Shown here one piece after another: positions 22,421 through 34,458 of a DNA stretch of 64,000 nt. Under the pieces are notes generated by a model. It ran no database searches. It saw nothing but the letters and a program-made list of their open reading frames with translations, and was not told where the DNA came from. Both the position numbers and the translations under genes were made by a program. Every line of letters begins with the position of its first letter. Positions within the stretch are counted from its first letter, which is position 1. The stretch comes from Hymenochaete sp. R1 (Eukaryota; Basidiomycota; Agaricomycetes; Hymenochaetales; Hymenochaetaceae). The stretch covers positions 1-64,000 of the forward strand of contig JAFREE010000009.1 in the NCBI GenBank assembly GCA_019400425.1. The letters are read 5' to 3'.

Positions 22421-24707
22421 TTACCGACACTCATCCAACATACCCTCTTCTGCAACCTCGACACACGCACTCATCCCCATCCACACACCGGTACCAACAT
22501 TCTTCTTCTTTGCCTCCGTTCCCACATTCACATCCACGCCCGTACCCGCACGACTGCCAGCACCGACGAACACACCCGCTCCCCGCCCTCTTGAATGTTT
22601 CCTCTCGCCCCTCTCTCCGCTTTCGCCTCGAACGCTCGCAGGAGCGTGGCTCCGTACACGCGCAAGCCCCAAAGGCGGCTTCTGCATTTCTACGTCCAAC
22701 CCGAGCGTGAACTCTTGCTCCTGCCCTTCAGTCTTCCGATTATCCGGGTACGAGTTCGAGTTCGAGCAGGCGAGAGGGCGATGAAAGGGCGGTTCAACGT
22801 CCAACAGCGCGTCTTCGAACCTGTCTCTATCTTGATCATCTTGGGTTTGTTCCGATTCTGTATCAGAGACGCCGACCGCGGATGAGATGGACATGGACGC
22901 GATCATCTCGGGCAGGTTATCGCTTGAGTGCGAATACGAGTACATCGGCCCGGGTCTCGGCGCTTGCGTGTTCCTGCACTCTACGAAATCGTCCGCCTCT
23001 TCTGCAGGCGCTCCGAACAAAGGTAACGTGTCCTGCGGACCCGTCGAGCAGAAGTCGTCCACTACTTCCGGTTCTGTTTGAGGGAAGGGGACGAGCCCTG
23101 GTTGCTGACGAGTTGCATGCTTGGGCTTAGGTATAGGGCTAGAAACGAGCCCGCGTTCCCTAAAGACAGTCAGTCGAGTCGAGCCTACGCGTCCACCAGG
23201 CATCCTCGGTACACCCAAGTACCGCCCACTACCCTTCTCACTCCCAAAGGACCCAGAACCCGAGGAACCAGACGCACTCCTCTCCACCCCAGGCACCAGC
23301 ACCTCCCCCCAGCCCAACGCACTCCGCCTCAACGGCATCCCAAGCCCCGCAAGCGTCCTCTCCGCCCCGCCTCTTAACGTTCGCGCGCTCCACGCGCGCC
23401 GGCGGCTCTTGACTTCGAGGATGGCGAGGCTTGCGGTGCGGTCGGATAGGGCGTCGCGTTCGGAGGACTCGAGGCGCGTGATGAGAGAGCGGAGCCGGAC
23501 GGATTGAGCGTGTAGGAGGGCGTAGTGGGCGACGGGGCCTGCTGATTCGTGGGGGTGTTGATGTGTGGGGGCGTATGCTGGGTGATGGGGTAGCATTTGC
23601 GTTTGCGTTTGCTGTTGCTGTTGCTGGGGGATGGGCAGGGAAGGCGGGACGGAGCGGGCTGGGGAGACGATCCCGCGCTCGGCATTGATGAGCGCGTCTT
23701 CGGACGTGCCCGCATTATACATGACCGGACAATCGACCACTGAGTCCCTTGGTGTATGCACCGACGATGCATCCGATTCTGTCGTTGTTGTCGACGCCCC
23801 ATCGTCCGACACGCTCTCGCCCGACTCACCCTCCGACTTGGAGGCGTGACGAGGCGCCTTGGAGGATGGTTTTTCACCGCCCGAGCGCGAATGATGATGG
23901 GAGAGCTCGCCACCACCGAGCTCCTGGACGAGGTACTGCATGTTATCTTGCACCCGGCGAAGGATACTGTTAAGGTTCCAGTAGACGTAGCCTCCGCCGC
24001 CAGTGGGGAAGGGAGACTCGAGGTGAGGGACGACGAAACGACGGTAGATGTCGACGAGCTCTGCACGGGCTTTTCGGCGTAAGTAACTGGAGGAGCGGGG
24101 AGGCTCGGGGGGAACAATGATTTGTTGGTGTTCGGGCAGGTCGTAGAGAGGGAGGGGAGGGGAGGAGGATTGGGAAGGACAGAAAGCGCTGGTTTGGTGA
24201 AGCTTGAGTGCTTTTTTCAAGGGCGGGATAAAATGGAAGAACTTACGCGACGATGGTCATAAGAAGAGATCTCGAACGCTTGTGCTTGTGTATCTTTGAA
24301 GGAGTAATGGTTCTGACTGCGGTTGGGGGAGGAGCAGCAAGTGCCTGTGCCCTCCTCTGTTCCATTTCCACCGCTACCGACGACTCATTGACGACCTCCA
24401 ACACATTTCTCAGCGAGACCAGCAAGTTCATATCCGTCAGAATCCATTCCTTGACTGTATTGTCCTTAAAAATACAAGTGACTGTCCTTGAGACGACGTT
24501 GAACGTGACTTCGTGCAGGAGAGCTACGGCCCAAGCAGACTTGTCTAGAGCGAGCAGGCATGGAGGCATTTCGAGTTCATCGTGGATGGTTTGGTTGAGC
24601 TGGGCTGCCCAGAACTGCGGGATGGGGATAAAGTCTGGATGAGCGTTGAAGTCGAGGCTGAAGAGGATAGTGGGTGTTGGAGGCTCGGGAATGAGTTTGA
24701 GCAACAT
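22421..24707 (-). CDS. large fungal hypothetical protein with low-complexity middle
   Basis: Exons 24707-24247 and 24188-22421, giving 742 aa. The 58-nt intron keeps phase if the acceptor accag at 24189 is used. The first 110 residues are non-repetitive (for example LDKSAWAVALLHEVTF) and look like a folded domain. A second ordered block follows: VDIYRRFVVPHLESPFPTGG, then WNLNSILRRVQDNMQYL. A further region, ITRLESSERDALSDR, has coiled-coil character. The rest is Ser/Pro/Gly-rich and disordered, ending in Cys/Glu residues. No known domain is recognised. The conserved-looking ordered blocks within disorder suggest a scaffold or regulatory protein. It is flanked by pyrimidine-rich sequence on its own sense strand both upstream and downstream. 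Confidence 0.72.
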
Positions 24708-26231
24708 GATCGAATGCTAAATGCTGTTTATCTCGTTCAGATTGACTGTTCAGGACTCAAAAGCGATATTCTACACACCTTTGGATTCCAGATTGATTCC
24801 TTTCCCTTCCACAACCAATGCTCGGAGCTAAGTAGAGCAAGTTGACGCGAAAGCGACGCGTCGAAGTTGGAGAAAAGTTATGGCGAAGCAAGACTGCGAT
24901 ATACGACGTTTCTAGGTGTTTTATGGTTGATAACGACAATGTTACGGAGTCGAGCAGAGTACCGATCAGATGAAGGTGAGGGATAGAGAGAGAGAGAGAG
25001 AGGAAGAGCAGGGGAGAGGACTGGTACTGTGACTATGGTGAAGGGATGTGGAGGGAGTTATGTAAGTCGAATTAAAATGCGCTTCTAGTGCAGGCGACTC
25101 CTCTGTTGGTTTTTCGGGCGAGCAGCGACGACGACAACAGCGACGACGAGCAGATACGACGACGACGACGACGACGAGGTTGATAAGATTATAATTATTA
25201 GAGATTAAGAGGAAAAAGAAAGCAAGAAAAGGAGCGACAGGGTCAGACTAAGAGCAGAGCAGGGGAGATGATGGTATACGGAGGAGGAGGACAATGGAAG
25301 GAAGGAGATGAAGGAGTAAGGAAGAGAAGGAAATGAAATGAAAAATTACTTCCGAACCAAGACGTCAATATAAAATCTGTCTGCCGATGTACCTCTTTCA
25401 GTAATATTTTCGTTTTACTTTCAGACTCTCGGAAGCACAATTTCATTCTATTTTGGATCAAATTATATCCCGTTTCAACTCGCTTCCTTTCTTCTCACCA
25501 GAGCTTGTCCTTCTACACGTTTTTACTCTTACTCTTACTCACACTGCATGGTCGTCGTTGCTACTGCTAACACATGCCTCCAGCCCAAATCTGAAACAAC
25601 GCTCTCCTGCTGATTCCCGAGTCTCAATTAACTGACACGTTGCAGAAAGGCTAATCTAAACGCCACGCTCCTCTAAACCCAATATCTTCTATTTTCTGCA
25701 TGCTTGCTGGCCTATGAATCATCCCCGTCTGCAGCCCCAGCCTATCCTCGAACAAACGCCATCATCGAACTCCCTGTATAGACTTCAGCCATCGAGAACA
25801 AGCTGATCAAACCCAACCCCCAAACGCGATGAACGACTGCACACCGTCCAGATTCTTGCCCTTCGACCAAATGGATCATTCTCTTCGCCAGTGTGAATGT
25901 GAACGTGAATAAGGCTCCCCTCTGACGACAGGTAACAGCAGGACACCTCATGTCCCTCCTCCCTCTTGTGCAATCCTGAAACTGCCGACAGGACCTCCGC
26001 CTTGGTCGTGCGAGCTCCCAAAGTAGCCCATGGCCCATGCACACGCAACACCCTTGTCTCCATCTTGTCTCGCTATAAAGACGTGTGAGCCACCCGCCGG
26101 CCACACAACTACACTAGACCCCTCCCTCCCTCCCCTTGTCGTTTTCTGTCGCCCCCCTTTCCGCTTTCTCTCAAAGGTGCGGTTCTTGCAGCTCTTACAC
26201 GTACTCGAAAGGGTCAAAAGACAGAAGGTCG
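24708..26231. other. divergent intergenic region with simple repeats
   Basis: This is the shared upstream region of the 742-aa gene (minus) and the 711-aa gene (plus). It contains a GA run at about 24984-25002 and a CGA/GAC trinucleotide run at about 25108-25177. 24950-25330 is purine-rich on the + strand, and 26100-26300 is pyrimidine-rich. No gene is seen. Confidence 0.5.
25156..25177. repeat. ACG trinucleotide microsatellite
   Basis: About seven perfect ACG units, next to further CGA units at 25108-25150. Confidence 0.85.
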
Positions 26232-28456
26232 ATGCCGCTCGCTTCCTTTTATCCTTTTTCCTTTTCCTCTCCCCCTACCTCTCCCCCTCCTTCTCTTGCA
26301 CCTTCCTCGGTCCTCCTCTCGAACTCGAATCCCTCCTCCTTTGCATTCTTCAAAGCCACATTACCGTCACCGCCACCAACGGCGACGGCCTTTGCCCACG
26401 TCCACACGATGATCCGTTCCTTTGTGGTTGATATCAAAGACCATAAAACGAAAGGCCACGAGCGCGAATGGGAACGGGAACACATTCCTCGTCCACTCGC
26501 ACATCCTGACATTCACTACAACCACTTTCACCGGGCCGATCGAAAAACGCCATCGCTCTGTTCTTTTTCTTCGGTGCATTCGATACTCGAATACGAACGT
26601 GAACTCGAACTACGAAGACCTTTCTCGCCTACACCCTCCGAAGCGTCTACGTCCACACTCATCGACGGTCTCCCCACCGGCAACGAAGACGCCGACGACA
26701 ACGCCGAAGACGATAACATGCCCTTTAAACGCTCCCAACCCTTCAACGGACAGGCTCGGACTAATAGACATAGCCACGGAAACGGAAACGGAAACGGAAA
26801 CGGACACGTCTCCCACGTCCTCAGGCTCGGGAGCGTCAAGTCTCTTCCACGCAAAGCTTCCAGACTGGTGTGTATCGCTGACCCAAGCGAACCGGTTAAG
26901 AGTCACGGTCGGGCGCATCGCGGGATAGCGATAGGGGAGATCGAAAACGCGCAGCAGGTAGCGTTGCCGATGCCTGTAGGCGCCAGTGCGTCCGTCAGTG
27001 AGAGGAAGAGCTCTTGGTCTGGCTATGGTTCGGAGTACACCACCTCGACTTCAACTTCAGCTACTTCAGCTTCGGTCGAGAGTAGTACCAGCTATCGGAG
27101 CTCGGAGAGCGGAGGACAAGATTGTATGGAACGCGCCGGTTCTTCGAGCAGCACTCAATTTTCCGGAGCCCCGTCTCGGACGCAGGTGTTCGAGTCGGGG
27201 TCGGGGTCGACACAGGATACCACGACGGGGTTTCCGTATAAACCTGTACCGATACTCCCGCTGGAGGAGATCGAGCGCGCGTTGGAGGCGCAGCAACAGC
27301 TCAATACCGCCGAGTTCGAGCTCGAGCACGAAGAAGTTGGAGGGAGTTCTAGAGGGAGCGGCGGCCCGGGACCGAGGGAGTGTTGTTCGGAGACGGAGTT
27401 GAGGGCTTCGAGTCGTACTGGTCGAGCTCGGGTCTCTGATGGGCATTCCATCCATGTCGCTGTCGTACGTCACCCTTCGTCTACTTTCCTCATCTTCAAG
27501 TTGCATAACAAACTCAAAACCACCTTTGACATTTATATTTATCCATACACCAGCCATCTAGCCGTCCCTTTACATCCCCCTCCCGCCCAACGACCCTCAT
27601 CTCCACCACCACCTCCAGCACCACCAACACATACATTCCCAACGACTCCCAATATATCCCAGTACCGGCCCCGACGCCCACCACCGTCCTCTCTCCCCGT
27701 CCCCTCTCCCCTCCCCCCAGTCATTTTCGAAGACAGCGCGTCCTTAGCACGGGTACCGCCAGCGCAAGTACTTCGAACGTCTGGCCTGGGACCGGGGAAG
27801 GAACGAAAGCCCGGGAACCGTATACGTCTCCTGTGTGCTCGCCGCCCTGTTCGCCTACTATCCATCAGACTCGTACTCGTCCCGTAGGCTATCAACGTGA
27901 TAGGATGGGGATGCCTGGTGTCGACCTTGAACTTGAGTTTGACTCGTATCTTGGATTTAGGCGTTCTGTTGGAGATGAAAGTGGAGGTGGAGATGGTGGA
28001 AGGCGCGCGATCGCGCTGCATGAGGTATTATCCGCGGAGTCGTTGATCGCGCCTACTAGGTTGAGGCTTTATAACCCAGAGATGGACGACGAGCTCGAAC
28101 TCGAAGACGAGGAAGAAGACAACGAGGATAACTCGGAGAACAACCCGGACGAGCGTGAGGCGGTCCGAGTTGATTCCGGGTCGGGGACAAACTCGGACTC
28201 GAAGGCGGGTGCCAGTGCGGGTGACAGTGGTGGAGTCGTCGAAACTGCCAGTGAAGAAGGCAGAAACGTGGATCCAATCTCCGATTTCAAGTCGGGACGG
28301 TCCTCTCGGAAGCGGTTGGGGTTGGGGTTAAAGGCAAGGCTGAATCTGGCGACCGCAGGGAGGAACCTCAATCTCAAGAACGTGGGGAGGCGGGAGGGGT
28401 CCGGGGGAGTTTCTGGTGCCAGTGGGGAGAGTTTGAGGCGGGTTTTGTCTCGTTGA
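26232..28456 (+). CDS. large low-complexity hypothetical protein
   Basis: Exons 26232-27464 and 27554-28456, giving 711 aa. The 89-nt intron (GTACGT...CACCAG, phase 0) joins two long frames in different registers. The N-terminal 45 residues are Ser/Pro/Phe-rich. A block MIRSFVVDIKDHKTKGHE may be the real start if a later ATG is used. The middle has a Gly-Asn repeat (GNGNGNGNGH), then VPILPLEEIERALEAQQQ, likely helical. The C-terminal part has an acidic stretch around MDDELELEDEEEDNED and ends Arg/Gly-rich. No domain is recognised. Codon use and an intron of ordinary size support a real gene, but further small introns cannot be excluded. Confidence 0.6.
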
Positions 28457-29372
28457 AAGAAATTTGAAATGGGACGATGTTATGCGCTGATATTGTAAGC
28501 TACTATGTGTATTAACTTGGATACGCGTGCAAAGAATTAAAATTAGAATGTACTGCCTCACACTCGTTTTTTATCTGTCACTCTCTCGTTTGGTGCTGTT
28601 CTCTCTTTCCTTCTTCTTCTCACATATCTTACTAGAGTCTTTTCTTCTTGTTTAATCGACTTGTAATCTTTTTTTTTTTGGGATCGTCTCCCCTGCTACG
28701 CTACCTTACGTCTCCTGTATAATCGTTTTTGTATTCCCCTAATAATCCACATTCTGAAACCTCCTCTGAAATTTGTAATAAAAAAAAGGTTAGGCGCCCG
28801 GTTGACGCTCAGCTGAGCCGATGAGTTCGGCTCATCCGCGTGCATTATGTAAGGCGACACCTCCCTCATCCTGACCGACCGCGACTTCGTCAATCTCTAC
28901 TTTATCACTACCACATATCCTTTTGCTTCTAATAGTTCAATTCGCGCTCGGCCTGGGGTCGCTCGGTGGGAGAAAAAACCACTCGATCTTCCGCTGGCAA
29001 TGACCGCCAGCTCGTCACATCAACAGCATTGTTGCCGCCGAAGGTGCTGCTGCTCCCTGGATGGAAAAAATTAGTCTCGTTGTATGATAGCTCATGCAGA
29101 TGGGCTGTTGAACAGTTCTGGCTTCGATTACCGGTGGCGTGAACTGGGACATGCGGAACGAAGACCTCGGTCGGTGGCGCCTCATCCCCGTACCGGGTCA
29201 GTCTCTCGCCACGATGGATGCCTGGGCTTATAAAGAGTCTGAGAGCAATGTATTATAATTCATCACTTCGTCAGTGACTCCAGCTCTCCTATCCCGTCGT
29301 AAGTATCTCCTTCATTTTCCGTGGCCTCTACTGAAGGACGTCGTTTTCTTACACTACCTAGACACATAAAAT
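28457..29372. other. 3' flank (pyrimidine-rich) and promoter region
   Basis: 28560-28740 is C/T-rich on the sense strand of the preceding gene, as after the other low-complexity genes. A TATAAAGAG at about 29229 may serve the downstream gene. No further gene is seen. Confidence 0.45.
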
Positions 29373-31032
29373 ATGTCGCAACCTGAAGGAAGTTCTCGCA
29401 AAAGGAACAACCCACGCGATGACCAAGAAGCCCAACACAAGAAGCCAAAGCGTTCGACCGTAACCGACGAACAAATCCCCAAGAACCCCATCGCAGCCAT
29501 CCGTATCCCTATCCCAGCTCCACCGAAAAAGGTAGAAAGCAGTGACTCGGATACGCGACTCATCTTCATTGGTACGGGGACGTCGAGCACGGTGCCACAC
29601 GCGTTCTGCAGCATCTTGCGGAACAAGTGCAGGAAGAAGACTGCTGGCTCTTCCAGTGGATCTGATGATTCGGATACCGTGTATCATTGCAGTACGTGCA
29701 TGGATGGAGTGAAGGGCGAGGACGGAGCCCGTTACTTCAATCCGAGAGACGTGAGAGCGAATACTAGTATTCTTGTCAGGAAGAAGAATCCGAATGGAGA
29801 TTGGAAGTACGTTGCGTTTGTTTCAAAGTTGGCGTTCTCATAGATTACTCTGTTATTGATGGAGTTGATTGTGCGTTGTAGGACGATTATCGGTGACGTT
29901 GGCACGGTGTTCAAGATGAACGCTATGCTTCTATTCATGGCACATGGCTTGAGCACTATCGACGGCGTGTTGCTCTCGCATTCGCATTCCGATGCTTCGT
30001 GCTTGGGCTGGCTCAGGGGTGCGTGTTTCTCTGCATATAACCATTCTATCTTCCAGCGTTTGCTAACCGTCTTTGTGACTCGCTCGCAATCTTTTAGACT
30101 GGACGGAGAGCGCGGAGCTCGCGAAAGTCCTCCATGGAAACTACCCGGATCGTCTCAAGTTTTCAGAAGATGAATTATTCAAGCCACGCATTCAAGACAA
30201 GATCGATGTTTATTGCACAGATACGACTATCAGGAAAATGAAGGAACTTTCACCGTGGTTGGTTAACCGTGTGAATGGAACTGGAAGTGGGCACGTACGT
30301 TCTTCACTTTTTTTCTTCCCTTTTCCGCCTCGATGCGTACTCACAGAACTTTATTCGCAGAATGTGACTCTAGATTGGTGGGCAAAGGAAGATACGAAAG
30401 CATTCTCGCTCGAGGGGATTAATATCACGCCGATAGACGGTGCGCATCGTAGCCCGTAACATTTGCAGCGTGTCCGCTAATTCTTCACGCTCTTAGTCCA
30501 CCACGGAAACGAGAAAGACGGAAAACTTGCGTATACAGCCTTCCGCATCGACGATGATATTCTATATATGTCTGACGTCTCGGAGATCCCACCCGAAAAA
30601 CGCAGCATCCTCTACGACTCGAAGCCCAAGGTCCTCGTCATCGATACGTTGCAGCCCGAACGAAACGGCCTTGACCCAAAGACACATGAGTTGCGTCGCC
30701 TCAACGGAGCTCACATGTCCCTCGAAGAGGCTATATCAGAAGCGTCCAAGATCAAGCCGACGCGCACATACGTGACTGGGTTATCCCATAACGCATCGTA
30801 TGACGCTTTCTGTTCGATTTTGGACTTTGAACGGCCGGTCAAGGGTGATAACAAGGACCAGACGGAAGTGATGAAGGGGGTCAGGGAGAAGGTCATGCCG
30901 ATTATTGTGGAGAACAAGATGGATGTGAGGGTGGCGTATGATGGGCTTTGTGTAACTATCTCGCCTGAGGGTGAGGTGAAGGATGATGATGATAGGGAGC
31001 GGGAGAGCCGGAAGAAGAGTAATCAGAGGTAA
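29373..31032 (+). CDS. metallo-beta-lactamase-fold hydrolase
   Basis: Exons 29373-29806, 29882-30018, 30098-30294, 30361-30439 and 30497-31032, giving 460 aa; all joints keep frame. After a basic N-terminus come IFIGTGTSSTVP, a CxxC pair (CSTCMD), NTSILVR and IIGDVGTVFK. Next is the metal motif LLSHSHSDA (H-x-H-x-D), then LRDWTE. Later metal-site candidates are VHHGNE, the Asp in LYMSDVSEIP and the His in GLSHNAS. This matches the eukaryotic branch of PhnP-like metallo-hydrolases, in which the final residue of the HxHxDH motif is often Ala. It is probably a cytosolic or nuclear phosphodiesterase or hydrolase; the exact substrate is unknown. The extra insert near KKTAGSSSGSDDSD is Ser/Asp-rich. 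The gene is unrelated to the flanking SDR family. Confidence 0.82.
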
Positions 31033-31281
31033 CTTATTCGAGCTCAGGACTTATGGAATTGTATTTAAGTATCAATAAATATAACTTACGCTCGCATGCA
31101 TGTACCCTTTTATTTCAATCCGATGAAAATCTTCCAATCGTCGTACAAATGTACAAAAAAGGCAATTTCAAGCACGTGAGACTCATTTTGGTTCCGGTCG
31201 CGTCCTTTCTTTCGACGCGCTCACAATTTGTCCACCACCACCATCACCATCCTCTTTTCTTCCCTTTCATCATCCGCCGCC

Positions 31282-32172
31282 ATGTCGACCATAGGCGCAG
31301 TAACATCCTTGAACACGCCGAGAAGGCCAGTAGCACCATCTGCATCTGTTGCGCGGAAAGAGTCTTGGCTGGACTGGCTGAAACCCCGCAGGTCGGTCGC
31401 CATCGCGCGTCTAAGGAAGAATGGCTTTGCGCTAGCCGTCGCGTTGGTCGTCGCGCAGCTCGCGCCTGGCGTACCCTCGCCCTTTGCTTGCTTGTGGCTG
31501 GTTTTTTTAGGTGGAGATAGGATGAGTGGGGTATGGAAGTGGGCGTGTTGGATTGGTGAGTTCTCCTTACACTAATCGTCGAATTACGGCGACTGATTCT
31601 TGGTTTTGTGTTGATTTGTCGCGTGCAGAGATTGGCCTGTTTTTGGTCCTTTCTATGAATATACTGCAAGCATATCTGGGGTTGAGATATCCGCCGGCTC
31701 CTTGTGAGCCTGTTGACTCCCCTGCGCGGAGAGCTCAAGTACGGAGCCCGCCTCCTGCCCCGCCTTTGAAAAATCTTTCTTCTTTGGTGAGCATATTCGT
31801 TTCTTTAAACTTATTCACTTCGTCTCATTATACCTTTCCTCTTCTTTTCTCATTAGAAAGAATCCCTTTCATCGTCCTCATATGCTCAATCACCTATCGT
31901 CACGCCGTCTCGGTTACCGAATTACAGAACGCCGCTCTCGATGTCCAGCTCGTCATCTTCGCCTTTCAGGCAGTCTCTCAATTCTTCGCTCTCAAACTCG
32001 CTGATGGCATCGCCTCTTGGGTATCGTTCGCGTCCGACATCGACGCATTCCACTCGTAAGTGTCCATAGGCATCTGTTACCTTTAAAAAACCATGTGGCT
32101 CATTTTGGCATAGGTTCGCTTCGGGGTAGCGTGCTCAGTCAGCTTGACGCTGAAGATGTTGACGACTTTTGA
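31282..32172 (+). CDS. two-helix membrane protein, probable POM34-like nucleoporin
   Basis: Exons 31282-31555, 31629-31786, 31857-32055 and 32114-32172, giving 229 aa in frame. A basic N-terminus precedes two hydrophobic segments: GFALAVALVVAQLAP with CLWLVFLGG nearby, and IGLFLVLSMNILQAYLGL. The tail is Ser/Pro-rich with short patterns such as PSRLPNYRTPLS and ASPLGYRSRP, and ends in the acidic QLDAEDVDDF. Two close transmembrane helices plus a Ser/Pro tail of this type fit fungal pore-membrane nucleoporins of the POM34/NPCC family, which anchor the nuclear pore complex. The assignment rests on architecture and remembered motifs, not on a search. Another small two-helix membrane protein cannot be excluded. 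Confidence 0.6.
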
Positions 32173-32300
32173 TGAATATTATTGTATAAATTTTAAGTCG
32201 ACGCTTGCATAGTTGCATGCCGCATTCCTCGTGCCATTCGATCTCACCCACACCACCCATAATGTTCAAATATTCTGGGCACCCCCATGTCTATACAGCC

Positions 32301-32511
32301 TCAGCCGAGGACGCGGGCACCATCGACAACGATACGCTGGCCGGTAATGTATTTGCACTTAAGTGATTTGTCAATGTCAGCGGAAAGGAGTCTGGCAGCT
32401 TTCGTATTTCATCATTAATATCTACACTTCGACGACTTCCCCACCATCAGCACCATGAGGTACAAGCTGTTTCCTAAGAGTCTCTTCGAGGAACCTCTTA
32501 TGCATAGCTGG
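32301..32511 (-). pseudogene. SDR relic: decayed exons 3 and 4
   Basis: On the minus strand, 32511-32408 aligns with SDR exon 3 (pattern PA..HK...EET.RK.LVP, ending near LMMK) but has an in-frame TAG where the paralogs have Tyr. The 5' splice site after ATGAA reads AT instead of GT. 32357-32301 aligns with exon 4 (CKYITGQRIVVDG...) and ends in TGA, but lacks the base needed to complete the split codon after the acceptor. No exons 1 or 2 are seen upstream. It lies just downstream of SDR-3 in the same orientation, so it is probably the remnant of a tandem copy. Confidence 0.82.
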
Positions 32512-32777
32512 TTACAAGGCTTTAAGCGACTGTATGGAGACGTTTCAATAAATGACAATTCCTATGCATTAAGCCGATTGCCGTTTGAGTATCGACGACA
32601 TGTTTCGTTTGATTGTGGCTGAAGAATCTCCTAGGCGCGTCTGCTCTATGAAAGCCATAGAAATTATAGACCCGCTCTGGTCAAAATTTCTGTCGTTTTC
32701 TTATGAGCTGCTGACAACGACTATATCGCCATTCATTCGACCGACGCTTATTTTACAAGTACAATTATTTACAGGCT

Positions 32778-33698
32778 TCAGACAATGACGCGTCCCCCGT
32801 CAACGATGATGCGCTGCCCAGTGATATATTTGCACCTAAAAAATCGATGATCAGAGGCAAAGCACAAAGAATGTTTTCGTTTTCTTTACTCACTTCATCA
32901 GGAAAACGTACGCCTCGGCAATTTCTTCTGGTCGACCGATGCGAGGGACCAAAAGTTTCTTGATAGTCTCTTCACGGTACTTATCAAGGATGGCTGGATC
33001 CAAACTGTTTAAATGCTATAGGAGATGTTCACGTCAATATTTTGATCAGCCTCACCGACAAGATTGTAGAACGCACCTCCGTCTCTACGGCGCCTGGGCA
33101 AATATAATTCACACGGATAGGCGCGAGATCGACTGCGAGTCCGCGAGCTGCTGCATCGACCGCACCAGCTATACCCGTGCTATGCGCCCAACCCTTGCGT
33201 GGCCTGAGTAGGGCAGTACCACCTGTCAGCGTAATCGAGCCTCCTGTCTTTATCTTTGCAGCCTTTGAAGCCTCGAGTGCTCCCCAGAATCGAGAATCAA
33301 ACATGCCTACATATTCAACAAAGAATGATGAGGAACTATCACCTAGGAAAAATGATAAAAGCCAAACCCCTCTGAGTGTCCAGATCAACTTCCGCAAAAT
33401 TCTCGGGAAATCCTCCGCCGGCAGTCCATACTAAATGATCTAACTCGCCGACCTTCTCAAGGAGCGCGCGCACCTCCTTGCTGTTCGTTCCATCCACGAC
33501 TTCTCCCTTCACGCGGGACTTCGCATCGGAGCCCACCTCTTTGATCAAACGCGCGACAGCGTTCTCGACCCTCGTTTTCGAGGATGAAGCGACAATAACG
33601 AGGGAAGCGGAAGAGAGAAGAGAAAGCTTGGCGACGCCGAAGCCGATTCCAGACGTGCCACCGACGATGAGGACAGTTTGACCTTGGAGAGTAGTCAT
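32778..33698 (-). CDS. SDR-3: atypical short-chain dehydrogenase/reductase
   Basis: Exons in transcript order: 33698-33368, 33306-33077, 33015-32894 and 32835-32778, giving 246 aa. Exon lengths 331, 230, 122 and 58 are identical to SDR-1, SDR-4 and SDR-5. The first exon differs from SDR-1 at only about seven of 110 codons. It has the glycine loop GGTSGIG, a TAGG turn, SITLTGG, RGLAVDLAPIRVN and TGQRIIVDGG. The Tyr and Lys of the classical active site are replaced (HSTGIAGAVDAAARG). It is probably the product of a recent inverted duplication shared with SDR-1. A decayed copy lies directly downstream. Confidence 0.88.
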
Positions 33699-33767
33699 AT
33701 CGTTTGCAGAGAGGGAAAGCTGCTATTGATCCAATGATCGGTTGGAGACACAAGCCAGAGATCAGTT

Positions 33768-33773
33768 CTTATA
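33768..33773 (-). promoter_or_regulatory. TATA-like element of SDR-3
   Basis: TATAAG on the minus strand, 70 bp before the SDR-3 ATG. Confidence 0.4.
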
Positions 33774-34458
33774 CAAAATACGAGTCGCGTCCATCTCCTG
33801 CAGATTGACAAAGTCGACCATTTTTGCGCTTGTCTGAACCCCTATGAAGCACGCCTTACACAAGATCAATTATGCTTGCTTTGTCATCGACCCGGAAAAC
33901 TGAGAAAGCGAAATTAGTAGGCGAGCTTCGTAGGCATATCTACCGCACTTGCTTCCGATCAGGGTGCGCACTGGACTATAGGTGCACTGTCGATGATGGT
34001 AAAAGAGCTTCAAAAGATGGCCATATTGAACCCAGGTTTACTGTTACCTTTGTACGGGCTGAGATTAAAATGCTTACTTTCTCTTTCCTTTCTTCATCGT
34101 TCCATGCCTTTAATGACCCTGGTAAGTAAGTGGGTTTGAGCTAGTTAATACATCGCATTTTGATAGTTGAAGAAAACGAAGCATGATATGGGTATTCAGT
34201 GCTGCCATGCTGTTGCGCTTGGGGTATAAATAATGTGCTAGGTGGTGTTACATTATCAGTATGCCGGTAACTTCAGTGCACTTCGATATTTGCGTGGTAT
34301 CCGATTGAGGAAGTGCTCAGTGTATTCCAAAGTGAGCTTCACGTCCATCGCATTGCGCTCGAACGAATCGAATCCATTTGATTGTGGTCGCTGTAAAACA
34401 ACCCTTGATTCTGGATCAGAAGTCTGTTTTCTTTCAGTTATACGGCTGTGAAGATGAC
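33774..34458. other. intergenic, nothing recognised
   Basis: Between the SDR-3 promoter and the 3' end of the 326-aa gene. No supported feature. Confidence 0.5.
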
